From the NCBI GenBank assembly GCA_046712825.1, contig JBKKCR010000215.1:1-36976 (forward strand): a DNA stretch of 36,976 nucleotides. The letters run 5' to 3'. The notes beneath the pieces are model-generated. The model ran no database searches and was not told the DNA's origin. It saw only the letters and a program-made list of their open reading frames with translations. Shown here one piece after another: positions 15,836 to 24,007 of this stretch. This DNA is from DATFGK01 sp046712825 (GTDB taxonomy: Bacteria; Actinomycetota; AC-67). Each line of letters begins with the position of its first letter. Positions within the stretch are counted from its first letter, which is position 1. A program made the translations under genes and the position numbers.

Positions 15836-16773
15836 CGGACGAGCGGCATCACGGATTCGGAGAACTGGCGGATCTGATCCTCGGCTTCGGCGTCGAACGG
15901 AAGCTCGTGCCAGAGGATGAACTGCTGCACGCCGATCTCTTTCAACGCGATGATCTGCTCGGCGACCTGCATCGGCGTTCCGAAGATGAACCGGGATCGC
16001 AGCTGCTCGTCGAAGGGGACGCCGTTACGTTCGAACTGCTCGATCGCGCGGGCTTCGGCCCGCTTCGCGTCGGCGTCCACCGACACGCGCTGGCCGAACG
16101 AGAGCGTGAGAGACGCCGGGTCGCGGCCGATGTCCTCGCAGGCGCGGCGCATGGCGGCGAGCCGCTCTTCGTACTCCTTGAAGGAGAGGAAGATCGCGTT
16201 CCACCCGTCGGCCTGGCGCGCGATTATCTCGGGCATCTTGGTCCGGCCCCAGCCGCCGACCCAGATCGGCGGGTGCGGCCGCTGCGCCGGCTGCGGTTGC
16301 ACGTGGGCGGCCGACACGTTGTAGAAGCGTCCCTCGAAGTTGTCCCGCGTGGGGTCCCACATCGTTCGGACCACGCTGATCGCTTCGTCCAGACGTTCGA
16401 CCCGCTCGGAGAGCTTCGGGAACTGCACGCCGTACAGGTCGGCCTCCCAGGCGTTCCAGCACGCGCCGATCCCGAACTCGAGCCGGCCTCCCGACGCGAT
16501 GTCGATCGTGGACGCGGTCTTCGCGAGGATCGCCGGATGGCGGAACATCACGCAGCTGACGAGGATCCCGCCGCGGATGTGGTCCGTCTTCGCGAGGAGC
16601 ATCGCGAGGGCAGACCACGACTCGTACACCTCGCCGTCGAGGTCGCCGCCGACGGGGACGAGATGGTCGTAGAGCCAGCCGTGCGAGTAGCCGGTGCGCT
16701 CGGCGAGCTGCCACAGGCCGAGGATCTCGGAGAAAGGCCGGTGCTGCTGTCCGGTCTGGATGCCGAACTGCAC
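15832..16773 (-). CDS. LLM-class F420-dependent oxidoreductase
   Basis: 313 residues, a complete luciferase-like TIM barrel. MQFGIQTGQQ opens the first strand; TIDIASGGRLEFGIGACWN (about 88-106) and PPIWVGGWGRTK (about 168-179) are the cofactor-binding segments conserved in actinobacterial F420 enzymes. The substrate is unknown. GTG start at 16773, only 4 nt after the IF-1 stop and without a clear ribosome-binding site, so translation is probably coupled. Its TAG stop interlocks with that of the cyclase on CTAG 15832-15835. A flavin (FMN) rather than F420 cofactor remains possible; the actinobacterial context favours F420. Confidence 0.85.
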   Translation of the reverse strand: MQFGIQTGQQHRPFSEILGLWQLAERTGYSHGWLYDHLVPVGGDLDGEVYESWSALAMLLAKTDHIRGGILVSCVMFRHPAILAKTASTIDIASGGRLEFGIGACWNAWEADLYGVQFPKLSERVERLDEAISVVRTMWDPTRDNFEGRFYNVSAAHVQPQPAQRPHPPIWVGGWGRTKMPEIIARQADGWNAIFLSFKEYEERLAAMRRACEDIGRDPASLTLSFGQRVSVDADAKRAEARAIEQFERNGVPFDEQLRSRFIFGTPMQVAEQIIALKEIGVQQFILWHELPFDAEAEDQIRQFSESVMPLVR

Positions 16774-16777
16774 GGGA

Positions 16778-17161
16778 CTAGCGGTACCGGTAGATGATCC
16801 GGCCGCGCGTGAGGTCGTACGCCGACAGCTCGATCTTCACGCGGTCGCCCGGAAGGATGCGGATGTAGTGCTTGCGCATCTTCCCCGAGATGTGGCCGAG
16901 GATGCGATGGCCGTTGTCGAGGTCGATCCGGAACATCACGTTCGGCAGCGCTTCGACGATCGTGCCGTCGAACTCGATCGCGTCTTCCTTGGAGTCGCCG
17001 GCGCGAGCGAGCTGTTTGGTTCGCTGCACCTGCTTCTTCTCGAGCCGCGCCTGACGAGAGCCCGGCCGCTTGGCGCCCGTACCGGGACGGCCGCCGGGGC
17101 GGCCGCTGCGGCCGCTTGCGCCGCCGGCACGCGGGGCCGGTCCTCTGCGTGGTCGTGCCAT
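16778..17161 (-). CDS. infA: Translation initiation factor IF-1 with basic N-terminal extension
   Basis: The last 72 residues are a full IF-1 OB-fold: KEDAIEFDGTIVEALPN, VMFRIDLDNGH, HISGKMRKHYIRILPGD and YDLTRGRIIYRYR. IF-1 binds the 30S A site during initiation. Ahead of it, the ATG at 17161 with GAGGA 6 nt upstream gives about 55 extra residues rich in R, G, P and K. Codon bias and lack of stops suggest the extension is translated, but an internal GTG about 20 residues before the core could give a near-normal IF-1. It is separated from ribosomal-protein genes (none in the window), unlike the usual infA-rpmJ-rpsM order, so it may be a second copy. Confidence 0.85.
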   Translation of the reverse strand: MARPRRGPAPRAGGASGRSGRPGGRPGTGAKRPGSRQARLEKKQVQRTKQLARAGDSKEDAIEFDGTIVEALPNVMFRIDLDNGHRILGHISGKMRKHYIRILPGDRVKIELSAYDLTRGRIIYRYR

Positions 17162-17206
17162 ATCGCGTCCTCGTCGGGTTGCGCGCTCGGTTGAGCGAGC
17201 CATAAG

Positions 17207-17212
17207 AGTCTA
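17207..17212 (-). promoter_or_regulatory. -10 box of the infA gene
   Basis: TAGACT on the minus strand. Initiation 6-8 nt downstream would give a leader of about 40 nt containing the GAGGA of the 17161 start, arguing against translation from the ATG at 17203. Confidence 0.45.
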
Positions 17213-17374
17213 CAGGGGGGTCGGTCGCTCAGGTAAAGGCGCCGGTGATCACACCGGCCGCCGCCTGCGAGCAGCACGGCCCACGTTGGAGCACGCGCCA
17301 GGAGCGCGCCGACGGCTGCGGTACCCGAGCGCTGGAGCGAGGCTTCGAAGGGGGCCGGGGGGAGCGGGGTGTCG

Positions 17375-17527
17375 TCAGCCGAGGGCGACCACGGGGGTCG
17401 CCAGGGCAAGCAGCAGCGCGCCCGACAGCACGACGATCGTGATGAGACGCCTGCTCGCGCGTCGCGGAGAGCCGGGCGCCCTCCGAGACGACGCGAGGTC
17501 CAGTGCCTCTGGGGAGATCGGTCTCAT
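17375..17527 (-). CDS. 50-residue single-pass membrane peptide
   Basis: Found from a strong ribosome-binding site, GAGGAGG 6 nt before ATG 17527. The peptide starts MRPISPEALDLASSRRAP, continues with a basic stretch (SPRRASRRL) and ends in one hydrophobic segment, LITIVVLSGALLLALATPVVALG. Orientation is probably N-in. It lies alone between the IF-1 gene (same strand) and the divergent methyltransferase. No family is recognised; it may be a small regulatory membrane protein or an uncleaved signal-like peptide. The strength of the ribosome-binding site is the main reason for calling it. Confidence 0.6.
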   Translation of the reverse strand: MRPISPEALDLASSRRAPGSPRRASRRLITIVVLSGALLLALATPVVALG

Positions 17528-17666
17528 GGTGTACCTCCTCGTGGTGGGGCGGAGAAGGTCAGGCATGTTCTCTCGCACCTGGACGACGGAATCAACGGCG
17601 GCTCGCGGCGGTCGGGCGCCTCGCGCCGAAGAGGTCGCGGTCGGGAGTGGTTGGCCCATCGCGCCG

Positions 17667-17672
17667 TATACT
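17667..17672 (+). promoter_or_regulatory. -10 box of the methyltransferase gene (leaderless)
   Basis: TATACT, the best consensus hexamer in the window, 9 nt before the ATG at 17682. Confidence 0.55.
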
Positions 17673-17681
17673 CCGGCCGCG

Positions 17682-18545
17682 ATGGACGCCAAAGAGCTCA
17701 ACGCGTTGGTCCACGACCGCGAAGCCGCGTTCTACGACGATCGTTTCCTCATCGCCTTCGACGGCCGGGTCGGCCGCGACGTGGAACGCGACCTGCAACG
17801 CGTCGTGGGCGGACCCGTTCACGCGCACCGCGCGCTGGATCTGGCCTGCGGCACCGGATACGCGGCGATCGGGCTGGCGGTCGCAGGGCTCGCCGACGAG
17901 GTCCACGCGAGTGACCTGTCGACCAAGATGCTCGAGCGGTGCCGCGACAACGCGCGAGCCGCCGACGCGACGGTTCGGATCGCGCTCGCCGACGCGGAGC
18001 GTTTGCCCTACGCCGACGACGCCTTCGACCTCGTGGTCGCCCGGGGCGCCCTGCACCACGTGCCGTCGCCCGGGGACATGATGCGCGAGATCCGGCGCGT
18101 CCTCTCGCCCGGAGGAACGGCGGTCGTGCTCGCCGAGCCGACGGGACCCGGAGAGAAGCAGGTCGCCGCCGTCGTCGGCACCGCGTACCGCGTGATCGAG
18201 GCGTGGCGGATGCTTCGGCGGCGAGAGAAGGATCTGGAGCACGAGAAATGGGAGATGGCCTCGATCGCCGCGAACCTGCACACGTTCGCGCCGGCCGACG
18301 TCGAGCGCCTCGCGCGAGAAGCCGGTTTCACCGAGGTGCGCGTCGGGACCGCCTCGTGGGCGTGGGTGCTGACCCTCGGTCTCAACTACTACTTCGTGGG
18401 TGAGTCGGAGCGGCTCGCGCGCAGCCGCGTGGCACGCGCTACCGCACGGCGGCTGGCGGAGGCCGCCGCCGCGTTCGACCGCGCCGTCGCCGATCGCGTC
18501 TTCCCCTCGTCGTGGCGACACACGGTGCAAGCCGTTCTTCGATGA
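17682..18545 (+). CDS. Class I SAM-dependent methyltransferase
   Basis: 287 residues. The SAM-binding motif I ALDLACGTGYAAIGLA (51-66) is followed by the acidic end of strand 2 (VHASDLSTKML), ADAERLPYADDAFDLVVARGALHHV (motif II/III region) and a post-motif PGGTAVVLAEPTG, as in UbiE/Methyltransf_11 enzymes. The C-terminal 110 residues are family-specific and contain basic helices. Substrate unknown; small-molecule or lipid methylation is typical. The start is fixed by the -10 box 9 nt upstream. The TGA overlaps the ATG of the hydrolase gene (ATGA), so the two proteins are made together. Confidence 0.88.
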   Translation: MDAKELNALVHDREAAFYDDRFLIAFDGRVGRDVERDLQRVVGGPVHAHRALDLACGTGYAAIGLAVAGLADEVHASDLSTKMLERCRDNARAADATVRIALADAERLPYADDAFDLVVARGALHHVPSPGDMMREIRRVLSPGGTAVVLAEPTGPGEKQVAAVVGTAYRVIEAWRMLRRREKDLEHEKWEMASIAANLHTFAPADVERLAREAGFTEVRVGTASWAWVLTLGLNYYFVGESERLARSRVARATARRLAEAAAAFDRAVADRVFPSSWRHTVQAVLR

Positions 18546-19189
18546 CCCCACGTCCCGCCGAACCGCTCACCTTCACCTGGCGCGACGGCGAGGTTTCGGG
18601 CCTTCGCAGCGTGCCCGACGGCGAACCCAGGGCGACGTTCGTCCTCGCGCACGGCGCCGGCGGAGACATGAACCATCCGCAGCTCGCCGGGATGGCCGAC
18701 GGGCTCGCCGAGAACGGGATCGAGGTCGTGCGGTTCAACTTCCCCTATCGGCAAGCCGGGCGGAAGGCGCCGGATCGCCAGGAGAAGCTCGAGGCGTGCT
18801 ACTGGGCCGTGGCGAAAGAGGTTTCGGCGGCGGCCTCGCGGCTCTTTCTCGGCGGCGGGTCGATGGGCGGGCGGATCGCCTCGCACATCGTCTCGGACGG
18901 CTTCCCCGCCGCCGGGCTCGTTTTCCAGAGCTATCCGTTGCATCCGCCGGGGAGGCCGGAGCGGATGCGCGACGCCCACCTCGCACGGATCGCGATACCG
19001 ATGCTTTTCGTCTGGGGGACGCGCGACGCGTTCGCGACGCCGAAACTGCTCGAGAAAACCGTGGCGGCACTGCCGACCGCGACGCTCCATCGCATCGAGG
19101 GCGGCGATCACGGGCTGAAGGTTCGCGGACGCACCGGCGCGGAGGTGCTCGACGAGGTGGTCGGCGTCATCTCGCGCTGGATCGCCTGA
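18542..19189 (+). CDS. Alpha/beta hydrolase, KANL3/Tex30-like
   Basis: 215 residues, a compact alpha/beta hydrolase. Oxyanion strand FVLAHGAGGDMNHP (33-46), nucleophile elbow GGGSMGGR (S107), acid in FVWGTRDAF and base in GGDHGLKV complete a triad. The short lid-less fold and the LAHGAGG motif are those of the KANL3/Tex30 or dienelactone-hydrolase-like family found widely in bacteria with undefined substrates. Translation is coupled to the methyltransferase (ATGA overlap), so the hydrolase may act on the same metabolite, for example an ester. Its stop is 4 bp from the convergent S51 gene. Confidence 0.8.
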   Translation: MTPRPAEPLTFTWRDGEVSGLRSVPDGEPRATFVLAHGAGGDMNHPQLAGMADGLAENGIEVVRFNFPYRQAGRKAPDRQEKLEACYWAVAKEVSAAASRLFLGGGSMGGRIASHIVSDGFPAAGLVFQSYPLHPPGRPERMRDAHLARIAIPMLFVWGTRDAFATPKLLEKTVAALPTATLHRIEGGDHGLKVRGRTGAEVLDEVVGVISRWIA

Positions 19190-19193
19190 GCCC

Positions 19194-19919
19194 TCAGCCA
19201 CGGCGCGCGCCCGGCAACTCGAATCGATCACCCGGCACGAGCCATCGGGTCTCGTCGCCTAAGCGGATCAAGGCTTCGCCTCGCCCGAGCGCCCGCCCAT
19301 TTCCCTCGTCGAGTAACACGGCCGAGTCCTCCGCGATGCCCAACACCGTGCAGGAAGGAGCGATCTCATCGGCGAGCCGCTCCGCTTCATCCCATCGGTC
19401 GTAGTGGGGAACGACCGCTATGCCTTGAAGGATGCCGAGGCCGATCGTCCAGATGGTCGGGGTTCCGTGGCCCGAGCCCGGCGCGTGCACGAGCGTCCAG
19501 TCGCCGAGCACCATCGCCCCCGCGCTGGCGCCGACGATCCAGCCGCCGTTGCGGCGCGCCTGCAGCACCCCGCTCCATAACGGAGATCCCTCGAGCGCAG
19601 CAAGCAACCGAGCCGGCTTCCCTCCCGACAGGTAAACGAGGTCGGCCGAGGAAACCTCGGCGACGTTCTGCGGATCCTCCGCGTGCGACCAATTGAGCAC
19701 CATCAGCGCGACCGTCCGCGCGCCGAGTCGCGTGAAGTGCTCGACGCCGCGGTACGCCCAGTCGTCGGGATCCTCTCCCCCGGCCGCCGTCGGGAGGATC
19801 ACGACCCGCGGGTGCGGCGGCAGCGTCGTGAGGATCTCGCGATCGATGTCCTCCATCGCCGGCGTGAACTCGCCGGATCCGACGAGCCCGATGCGCGCGT
19901 GCGCGACGACGTCGTCCAT
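19194..19919 (-). CDS. Peptidase S51 / type 1 glutamine-amidotransferase-like protein
   Basis: 241 residues with the dipeptidase E / cyanophycinase fold. GLVGSGEFTPAM opens the Rossmann-like core; LVYLSGGKPARLL holds the GG loop; the nucleophile is S132 in GASAGAM; histidine and acidic residues in the VVPHYDRWDE segment may complete the site. Members cleave Asp dipeptides or cyanophycin, but many actinobacterial relatives have unknown substrates. A TAGCCT -10 box 9 nt before the ATG indicates a leaderless transcript divergent from the FMN dehydrogenase gene. Confidence 0.85.
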   Translation of the reverse strand: MDDVVAHARIGLVGSGEFTPAMEDIDREILTTLPPHPRVVILPTAAGGEDPDDWAYRGVEHFTRLGARTVALMVLNWSHAEDPQNVAEVSSADLVYLSGGKPARLLAALEGSPLWSGVLQARRNGGWIVGASAGAMVLGDWTLVHAPGSGHGTPTIWTIGLGILQGIAVVPHYDRWDEAERLADEIAPSCTVLGIAEDSAVLLDEGNGRALGRGEALIRLGDETRWLVPGDRFELPGARRG

Positions 19920-19928
19920 CGCTCCGAA

Positions 19929-19934
19929 AGGCTA
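19929..19934 (-). promoter_or_regulatory. -10 box of the S51 peptidase gene (leaderless)
   Basis: TAGCCT on the minus strand, 9 nt from the ATG at 19919. Confidence 0.45.
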
Positions 19935-19972
19935 GCGTCCGAACCCGCTCCCGCACGGAGCAGAGTTTCGGC

Positions 19973-19978
19973 TATGCT
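19973..19978 (+). promoter_or_regulatory. -10 box of the FMN dehydrogenase gene (leaderless)
   Basis: TATGCT, 9 nt before the ATG at 19988; no ribosome-binding site is present in between. Confidence 0.5.
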
Positions 19979-19987
19979 CGCGCGCCG

Positions 19988-21061
19988 ATGACCGGTCCGG
20001 TGAACGTCGAGGAATTCGAGACCCTCGCCCGCGAGCGTCTCACCCAGATGGCCTACGACTACTACGCGGGCGGGGCCGAGGACGAGATCACGCTGCGAGA
20101 GAATCGCGAGGCGTTCCGACGGCGGTTCTTGCGCTACCGGGTGCTCGTCGACGTGGCCGAGCGGGATCTCTCGACCAGCGTGCTGGGCCAGACCCTCCCG
20201 TTCCCGGTCATCCTGGCGCCGACGTCCATGCACAAGCTCGCACACCCCGAGGGCGAGCTCGCGACGGCGCGCGGGGCGTCCTCCGTCGGAGCGTTGATGA
20301 CCCTGTCGAGCATCTCGACGGTCACTATGGAGGACGTCGCGGGCGCCGTCCCCGGTTCGCCGCGCTGGTTCCAGCTCTATTGCTACTCCGATCGAACGGT
20401 GACAGAGATGCTCGTCAAGCGCGCCTACGCGGCCGGCTACGGGGCTCTGGTCGTCACGGTGGATGTGCCGCTGCTCGGGCGACGGGAGCGCGACTTCCGC
20501 AACACGTTCACGCTCCCCGACGGGGTTCGTTTCGCCAACTTCGAGTCGTTGACGACCTCTCCGGGGGAGCAAGGGAGCGCGCTCACCAGTTGGGTGGCGA
20601 CCCTGCAGACGCCGACGCTCAACTGGGACGACCTGGCGTGGCTCCGAGCGCTCGCTCCCATGCCGATGATCCTCAAGGGCATCGTGCGAGCGGATGACGC
20701 GCGCCGGGCCCTCGACCTCGGCGTAGAAGGGATCTGGGTCTCGAACCACGGCGGCCGGCAGCTCGACTCCTCGATCGCATCGCTGGACGCCCTGCCGGAG
20801 ATCGCCGCGGCGGTGGGTGGGAAGACCTCGATCATCCTCGACGGCGGGGTCCGGAGAGGAACGGACGTGCTCAAGGCCATCGCCCTCGGGGCCGACGCGG
20901 TCGCCGTCGGACGGCCACAGCTCTGGGGCCTCGCCGCCGAGGGTTCGGAGGGGGTCGGGAAGGTCCTCGGGATGCTTCGGGACGAGCTCTCTCTGGCGAT
21001 GGCCCTTGCCGGGTGCCGCTCGATCTCGGAGATCACTCCCGACCTTATCGCCCCGGTCTAA
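19988..21061 (+). CDS. FMN-dependent alpha-hydroxy acid dehydrogenase/oxidase
   Basis: 357 residues, the whole (L)-2-hydroxy-acid oxidase TIM barrel. Y25-Y26 in YDYYAGGAEDE, LAPTSMHKLAHPEGE (77-91), WFQLYCYSD (127-135), VTVDVPLLGRRERD (157-169), the lysine in ILKGIV (K230) and the catalytic base H254 in VSNHGGRQLD are all in place, as is the FMN-phosphate loop DGGVRRGTD. It oxidises an L-2-hydroxy acid (lactate, glycolate or longer) to the 2-oxo acid. The length fits soluble oxidases rather than membrane-bound lactate dehydrogenases. No neighbour identifies the substrate. Confidence 0.93.
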   Translation: MTGPVNVEEFETLARERLTQMAYDYYAGGAEDEITLRENREAFRRRFLRYRVLVDVAERDLSTSVLGQTLPFPVILAPTSMHKLAHPEGELATARGASSVGALMTLSSISTVTMEDVAGAVPGSPRWFQLYCYSDRTVTEMLVKRAYAAGYGALVVTVDVPLLGRRERDFRNTFTLPDGVRFANFESLTTSPGEQGSALTSWVATLQTPTLNWDDLAWLRALAPMPMILKGIVRADDARRALDLGVEGIWVSNHGGRQLDSSIASLDALPEIAAAVGGKTSIILDGGVRRGTDVLKAIALGADAVAVGRPQLWGLAAEGSEGVGKVLGMLRDELSLAMALAGCRSISEITPDLIAPV

Positions 21062-21102
21062 GAGGCCCGACTAACCGCTCGCACCGCCCGAACCGTAAGA
21101 AA

Positions 21103-21136
21103 CCCTCGTCCCGGTCGTATCCATCATCGACGAGGG
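21103..21136. other. Stable hairpin between FMN dehydrogenase and HTH genes
   Basis: CCCTCGTC (21103-21110) and GACGAGGG (21129-21136) pair perfectly over 8 bp with an 18-nt loop. It may end the upstream transcript or sit in the leader of the HTH gene; there is no T tract. Confidence 0.35.
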
Positions 21137-21193
21137 CGGTCGGTCACTGCGGGGGGTTGTGATCGGCCGCCTACGAAGACGGCGGAGGAGACA

Positions 21194-21427
21194 ATGGCTT
21201 ACGGCACCGACACGATCATCTTGCCGAGCGTCGACGAGCGCGAGCGCTTCCTGCTGCCGGCCGAGGCCGCCAGGATGCTCGGCGTCGCAACGAGCACCCT
21301 TCGGCGGTGGGCCGAAGAAGGCAAGCTCCAGTCCGGATCGACGATCGGCGGGCACCGCCGTTACCGCGAGAGCGACATCTCGCGTCTGGCTCAGGGCCTC
21401 GGCCTCGACCAGGTTGTAGTCGGCTAG
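21194..21427 (+). CDS. Small MerR/BldC-like helix-turn-helix DNA-binding protein
   Basis: 77 residues with GGAGGAG 6-9 nt before the ATG. The core LLPAEAARMLGVATSTLRRWAEEGKL followed by GGHRRYRESDI is the MerR-type winged HTH with its RRY wing, without any effector or dimerisation domain. This is the size and layout of BldC and of excisionase-type proteins. In Actinobacteria BldC-type proteins bind head-to-tail on direct repeats to control development. No excision or integrase gene is close, so a BldC-like transcription factor is more likely than an Xis. Confidence 0.8.
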   Translation: MAYGTDTIILPSVDERERFLLPAEAARMLGVATSTLRRWAEEGKLQSGSTIGGHRRYRESDISRLAQGLGLDQVVVG

Positions 21428-21444
21428 CTCGAGCAGCGAGCCTC

Positions 21445-23973
21445 TCAGGCTTCCCCGTCTTTGCTCCGGGCGCGTAGCGCCCGGAGCACGTCGTCCCGTC
21501 CCTCCACGATCAGCCGCCGGCACGGCGGGATCGGAGAACGCTCGCTCAGGAACCGGTCGGTTGCGTCGACCGTTTCCTGCCCCACCAGGACCCGCGGGTA
21601 CAGCCCCGCGGTGAAGCCGATCGCGATCTCCGTCGCGCGATCGGCCCAGAACGATCCCACCGAGTCGAAGTATCGGTTCCGGTACGGTTCGAGCAGCGCG
21701 ACCTGCGAAGGGTGCGAGAAGCCGGCCATCATCGCCCGCATGGTCGAGTACGGCAGCGACGGATCGCTCACGATCGCCGACCAGGCTTCTTCCTTCGCCT
21801 CGTCGGTCGGACGGAGCGCTTTGGCGGCCGCCGCCTCCCGCCGCCCCTTGTCGCTCGGGTCCCGGGCGAGCTCTGCCTGGATCAGCTCGGCGTCGGCCAT
21901 GCCCGTCGCCGCGAGCGAACGGACGATCAGCCAGCGAAGGTCGGTGTCCACGGCGAGCCCACCGACCGTCCGCGATCCGTCGAGAAGCCCGCGAACCAGT
22001 GCGCGCTGCTCGTCGGACTGCGCCCAAGTGATGAAGCACCGAGCCCACGCGAGCTGGTGGTCGCTCCCCGGCTCGGAGCGCTCCATCCCCTCACGGGCGG
22101 CGCCGGCGAGCCGGTCGAGCGCCGGGATCCGGTTGGATTCCTCGCCGTACTGGTTGACGGCGGCAGCCGCCTGCGCCAGAAGCGATTGCACCACGCCGAT
22201 CTCCGTCTCGCCCGAGATGTTCCGGAGCACTAGCTCCACGTAATTCCGGGCCGGGATCTCGGCGTCGCGGGTCATGTCCCAGGCGGCGCTCCAGCACAGC
22301 GTCCGTGCGAGGGGGTCGCTGAGAAGGCGGAGGCGGTCGACGAGGGTGTCGAACGACCGCCCGTCGAGCCGGACCTTGGCGAACGTCAGATCGTCGTCGT
22401 TGAGCAGCAGAAGCGCGGGCACCCGCTCGCCCTCGAGATCGGGCACCGGCGTCCGGGAACCGACGACGTCGAGCTCGACGCGCCGCCGCTGCACGAGGGC
22501 ATCCCCGTCGGCGTCGAACAAGCCGATCGCGATCCGATGCGGCCGAAGGGTGGGGTGCTCGTCGGTGGCTTCCTGGACGACCTCGAACGAGCGGTACGTA
22601 TCGCCGTCGCCGTTGAAGGAGGGCCGCAACGTGTTGACGCCGGCGGTCTGGAGCCATTCCTTGCTCCAGGCGTGCAGGTCGCGGCCGGACGACTCCTCCA
22701 GCGCGGAAAGGAAGTCGGACAGGTCGGTGTTGCCGTATTCATGTCGCCGGAAGTAGCTGCGAAGACCCTTCAGGAAGGCCTCTTCCCCCACCCAGGCGAC
22801 CAACTGCTTGAGTACGGAGGCGCCCTTCGCGTATGTGATGCCGTCGAAGTTCACCTTCGTCGAGGCGATGTCCGGGATGTCGGCCACGATCGGGTGCGTC
22901 GACGCCAGCTGGTCCTGCCGGTACGCCCACGTCTTCTCCGCATCGGCGAACGTCACCCAGGCGTTGCGCCACCGCGTCGCGTTCGCCTGCGAATAGATCG
23001 CCGCCCAAGACGCGAACGACTCGTTCAGCCAGAGATCGTCCCACCAGCGCATCGTGACGAGGTCGCCGAACCACATGTGCGCCATCTCGTGCAGGATCGT
23101 CTCTGCCCGGCGCTCCCGAGCCGCATCGGTGACCTTCGATCGGTAGAGATAGTCCTCGTTGAAGGTGACGCAGCCGATGTTCTCCATCGCGCCCGAGTTG
23201 AACTCGGGGACGAAAAGCTGGTCGTACTTGCCGAAGGGATACGGATAGTCGAAGGCCGCGCTGAAGAAGTCGAAGCCTTGCTTCGTGACGGCGAGGATCT
23301 CGTCGGCTTCGAGGTAGGGAGCAAGCGTCTTGCGGCACCACACCCCGAGCTCGATGTCACCGTGGCGGTCACGGACGACGTGGTACGGGCCGGCGGCGAT
23401 GCAGGTGATGTAGGTCGACATCAGCGGCGTCTCCGGGAACCGCCAGATCCCGGCTTCCCCTTCCGGGGGTCGCTCCGACGGCGGCGTGTTCGAAGCCACC
23501 TGCCAACCCGCGGGAACGTTGACGCTGAAGATGAACCGCCCCTTGATATCGGGCTGGTCGAAGCACGGGTAGACGCGGTGGATGTCGTAGGGCTCGGCAT
23601 CGGTGTAGATGTAGACCTCGCCGTCCACGGGGTCGACGGCCCGGTGGATGCCGATACCGTCGCGCTGGTACGCGCCCTCTGCGACGATCTGGACCTCGTT
23701 CTCCTCGGCGATAGACGGCAGCGTGATACGCAATCCGTCGAAGTGCTTGCTCGGCTCCAGTGCGACGCCGTTGAGTTCGAGCGAGTGGATCGACGGGGCG
23801 AGGAACTCGAGGAACGTCGAAGCCCCGGGCTCCGAGCCCCGGAACCGGATCGCCGCGCGGATCCCGAAGCGCTCGTCTCCGGCGTTGAAGTCCAGGTCGA
23901 TCTGGTAGTGCGGTTCCGAGACGGACGCCGCGCGGCGGCTCGCCTCTTCCCTGGTCAGGTTCGCTGAACGCAT
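21445..23973 (-). CDS. pepN: Aminopeptidase N (M1 family zinc metallopeptidase)
   Basis: 842 residues, the usual length for actinobacterial PepN. GAMENIG, the exopeptidase motif, precedes the zinc site HEMAH (295-299) and the distant glutamate in LWLNESFA about 19 residues on; the C-terminal ERAP1-like helical domain fills the second half. It removes N-terminal residues from peptides in the cytoplasm. ATG 23973 is chosen because TAGACT, a -10 box, lies 8 nt upstream, giving a leaderless message; upstream in-frame codons run into the crp-like gene. It could also be read from the crp transcript, 34 nt away. Confidence 0.93.
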   Translation of the reverse strand: MRSANLTREEASRRAASVSEPHYQIDLDFNAGDERFGIRAAIRFRGSEPGASTFLEFLAPSIHSLELNGVALEPSKHFDGLRITLPSIAEENEVQIVAEGAYQRDGIGIHRAVDPVDGEVYIYTDAEPYDIHRVYPCFDQPDIKGRFIFSVNVPAGWQVASNTPPSERPPEGEAGIWRFPETPLMSTYITCIAAGPYHVVRDRHGDIELGVWCRKTLAPYLEADEILAVTKQGFDFFSAAFDYPYPFGKYDQLFVPEFNSGAMENIGCVTFNEDYLYRSKVTDAARERRAETILHEMAHMWFGDLVTMRWWDDLWLNESFASWAAIYSQANATRWRNAWVTFADAEKTWAYRQDQLASTHPIVADIPDIASTKVNFDGITYAKGASVLKQLVAWVGEEAFLKGLRSYFRRHEYGNTDLSDFLSALEESSGRDLHAWSKEWLQTAGVNTLRPSFNGDGDTYRSFEVVQEATDEHPTLRPHRIAIGLFDADGDALVQRRRVELDVVGSRTPVPDLEGERVPALLLLNDDDLTFAKVRLDGRSFDTLVDRLRLLSDPLARTLCWSAAWDMTRDAEIPARNYVELVLRNISGETEIGVVQSLLAQAAAAVNQYGEESNRIPALDRLAGAAREGMERSEPGSDHQLAWARCFITWAQSDEQRALVRGLLDGSRTVGGLAVDTDLRWLIVRSLAATGMADAELIQAELARDPSDKGRREAAAAKALRPTDEAKEEAWSAIVSDPSLPYSTMRAMMAGFSHPSQVALLEPYRNRYFDSVGSFWADRATEIAIGFTAGLYPRVLVGQETVDATDRFLSERSPIPPCRRLIVEGRDDVLRALRARSKDGEA

Positions 23974-23981
23974 GGACGGTG

Positions 23982-23987
23982 AGTCTA
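23982..23987 (-). promoter_or_regulatory. -10 box of pepN (leaderless)
   Basis: TAGACT on the minus strand, 8 nt before the pepN ATG, within the short gap behind the crp-like gene. Confidence 0.45.
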
Positions 23988-24007
23988 CCGAGGTCGCGCT
24001 GCCGAGA

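Noticed and set aside
17162..17203. IF-1 start at ATG 17203, 14 codons longer
   Set aside because: No ribosome-binding site, and the likely -10 box at 17207-17212 would place the transcription start within or past it.
17210..17409. Possible small membrane protein in the minus-strand frame near 17230-17400 (GTAAVGALLARAPTWAVLLAG)
   Set aside because: Needs a frameshift to end sensibly, overlaps the 50-aa gene and has no ribosome-binding site.
21194..21427. Small HTH protein as an excisionase marking a mobile element
   Set aside because: No integrase, attachment repeats or composition change nearby; a BldC-like regulator explains it better.
22537..23967. 476-codon plus-strand open frame
   Set aside because: Antisense to pepN, which has full catalytic motifs; composition is typical of a shadow frame.
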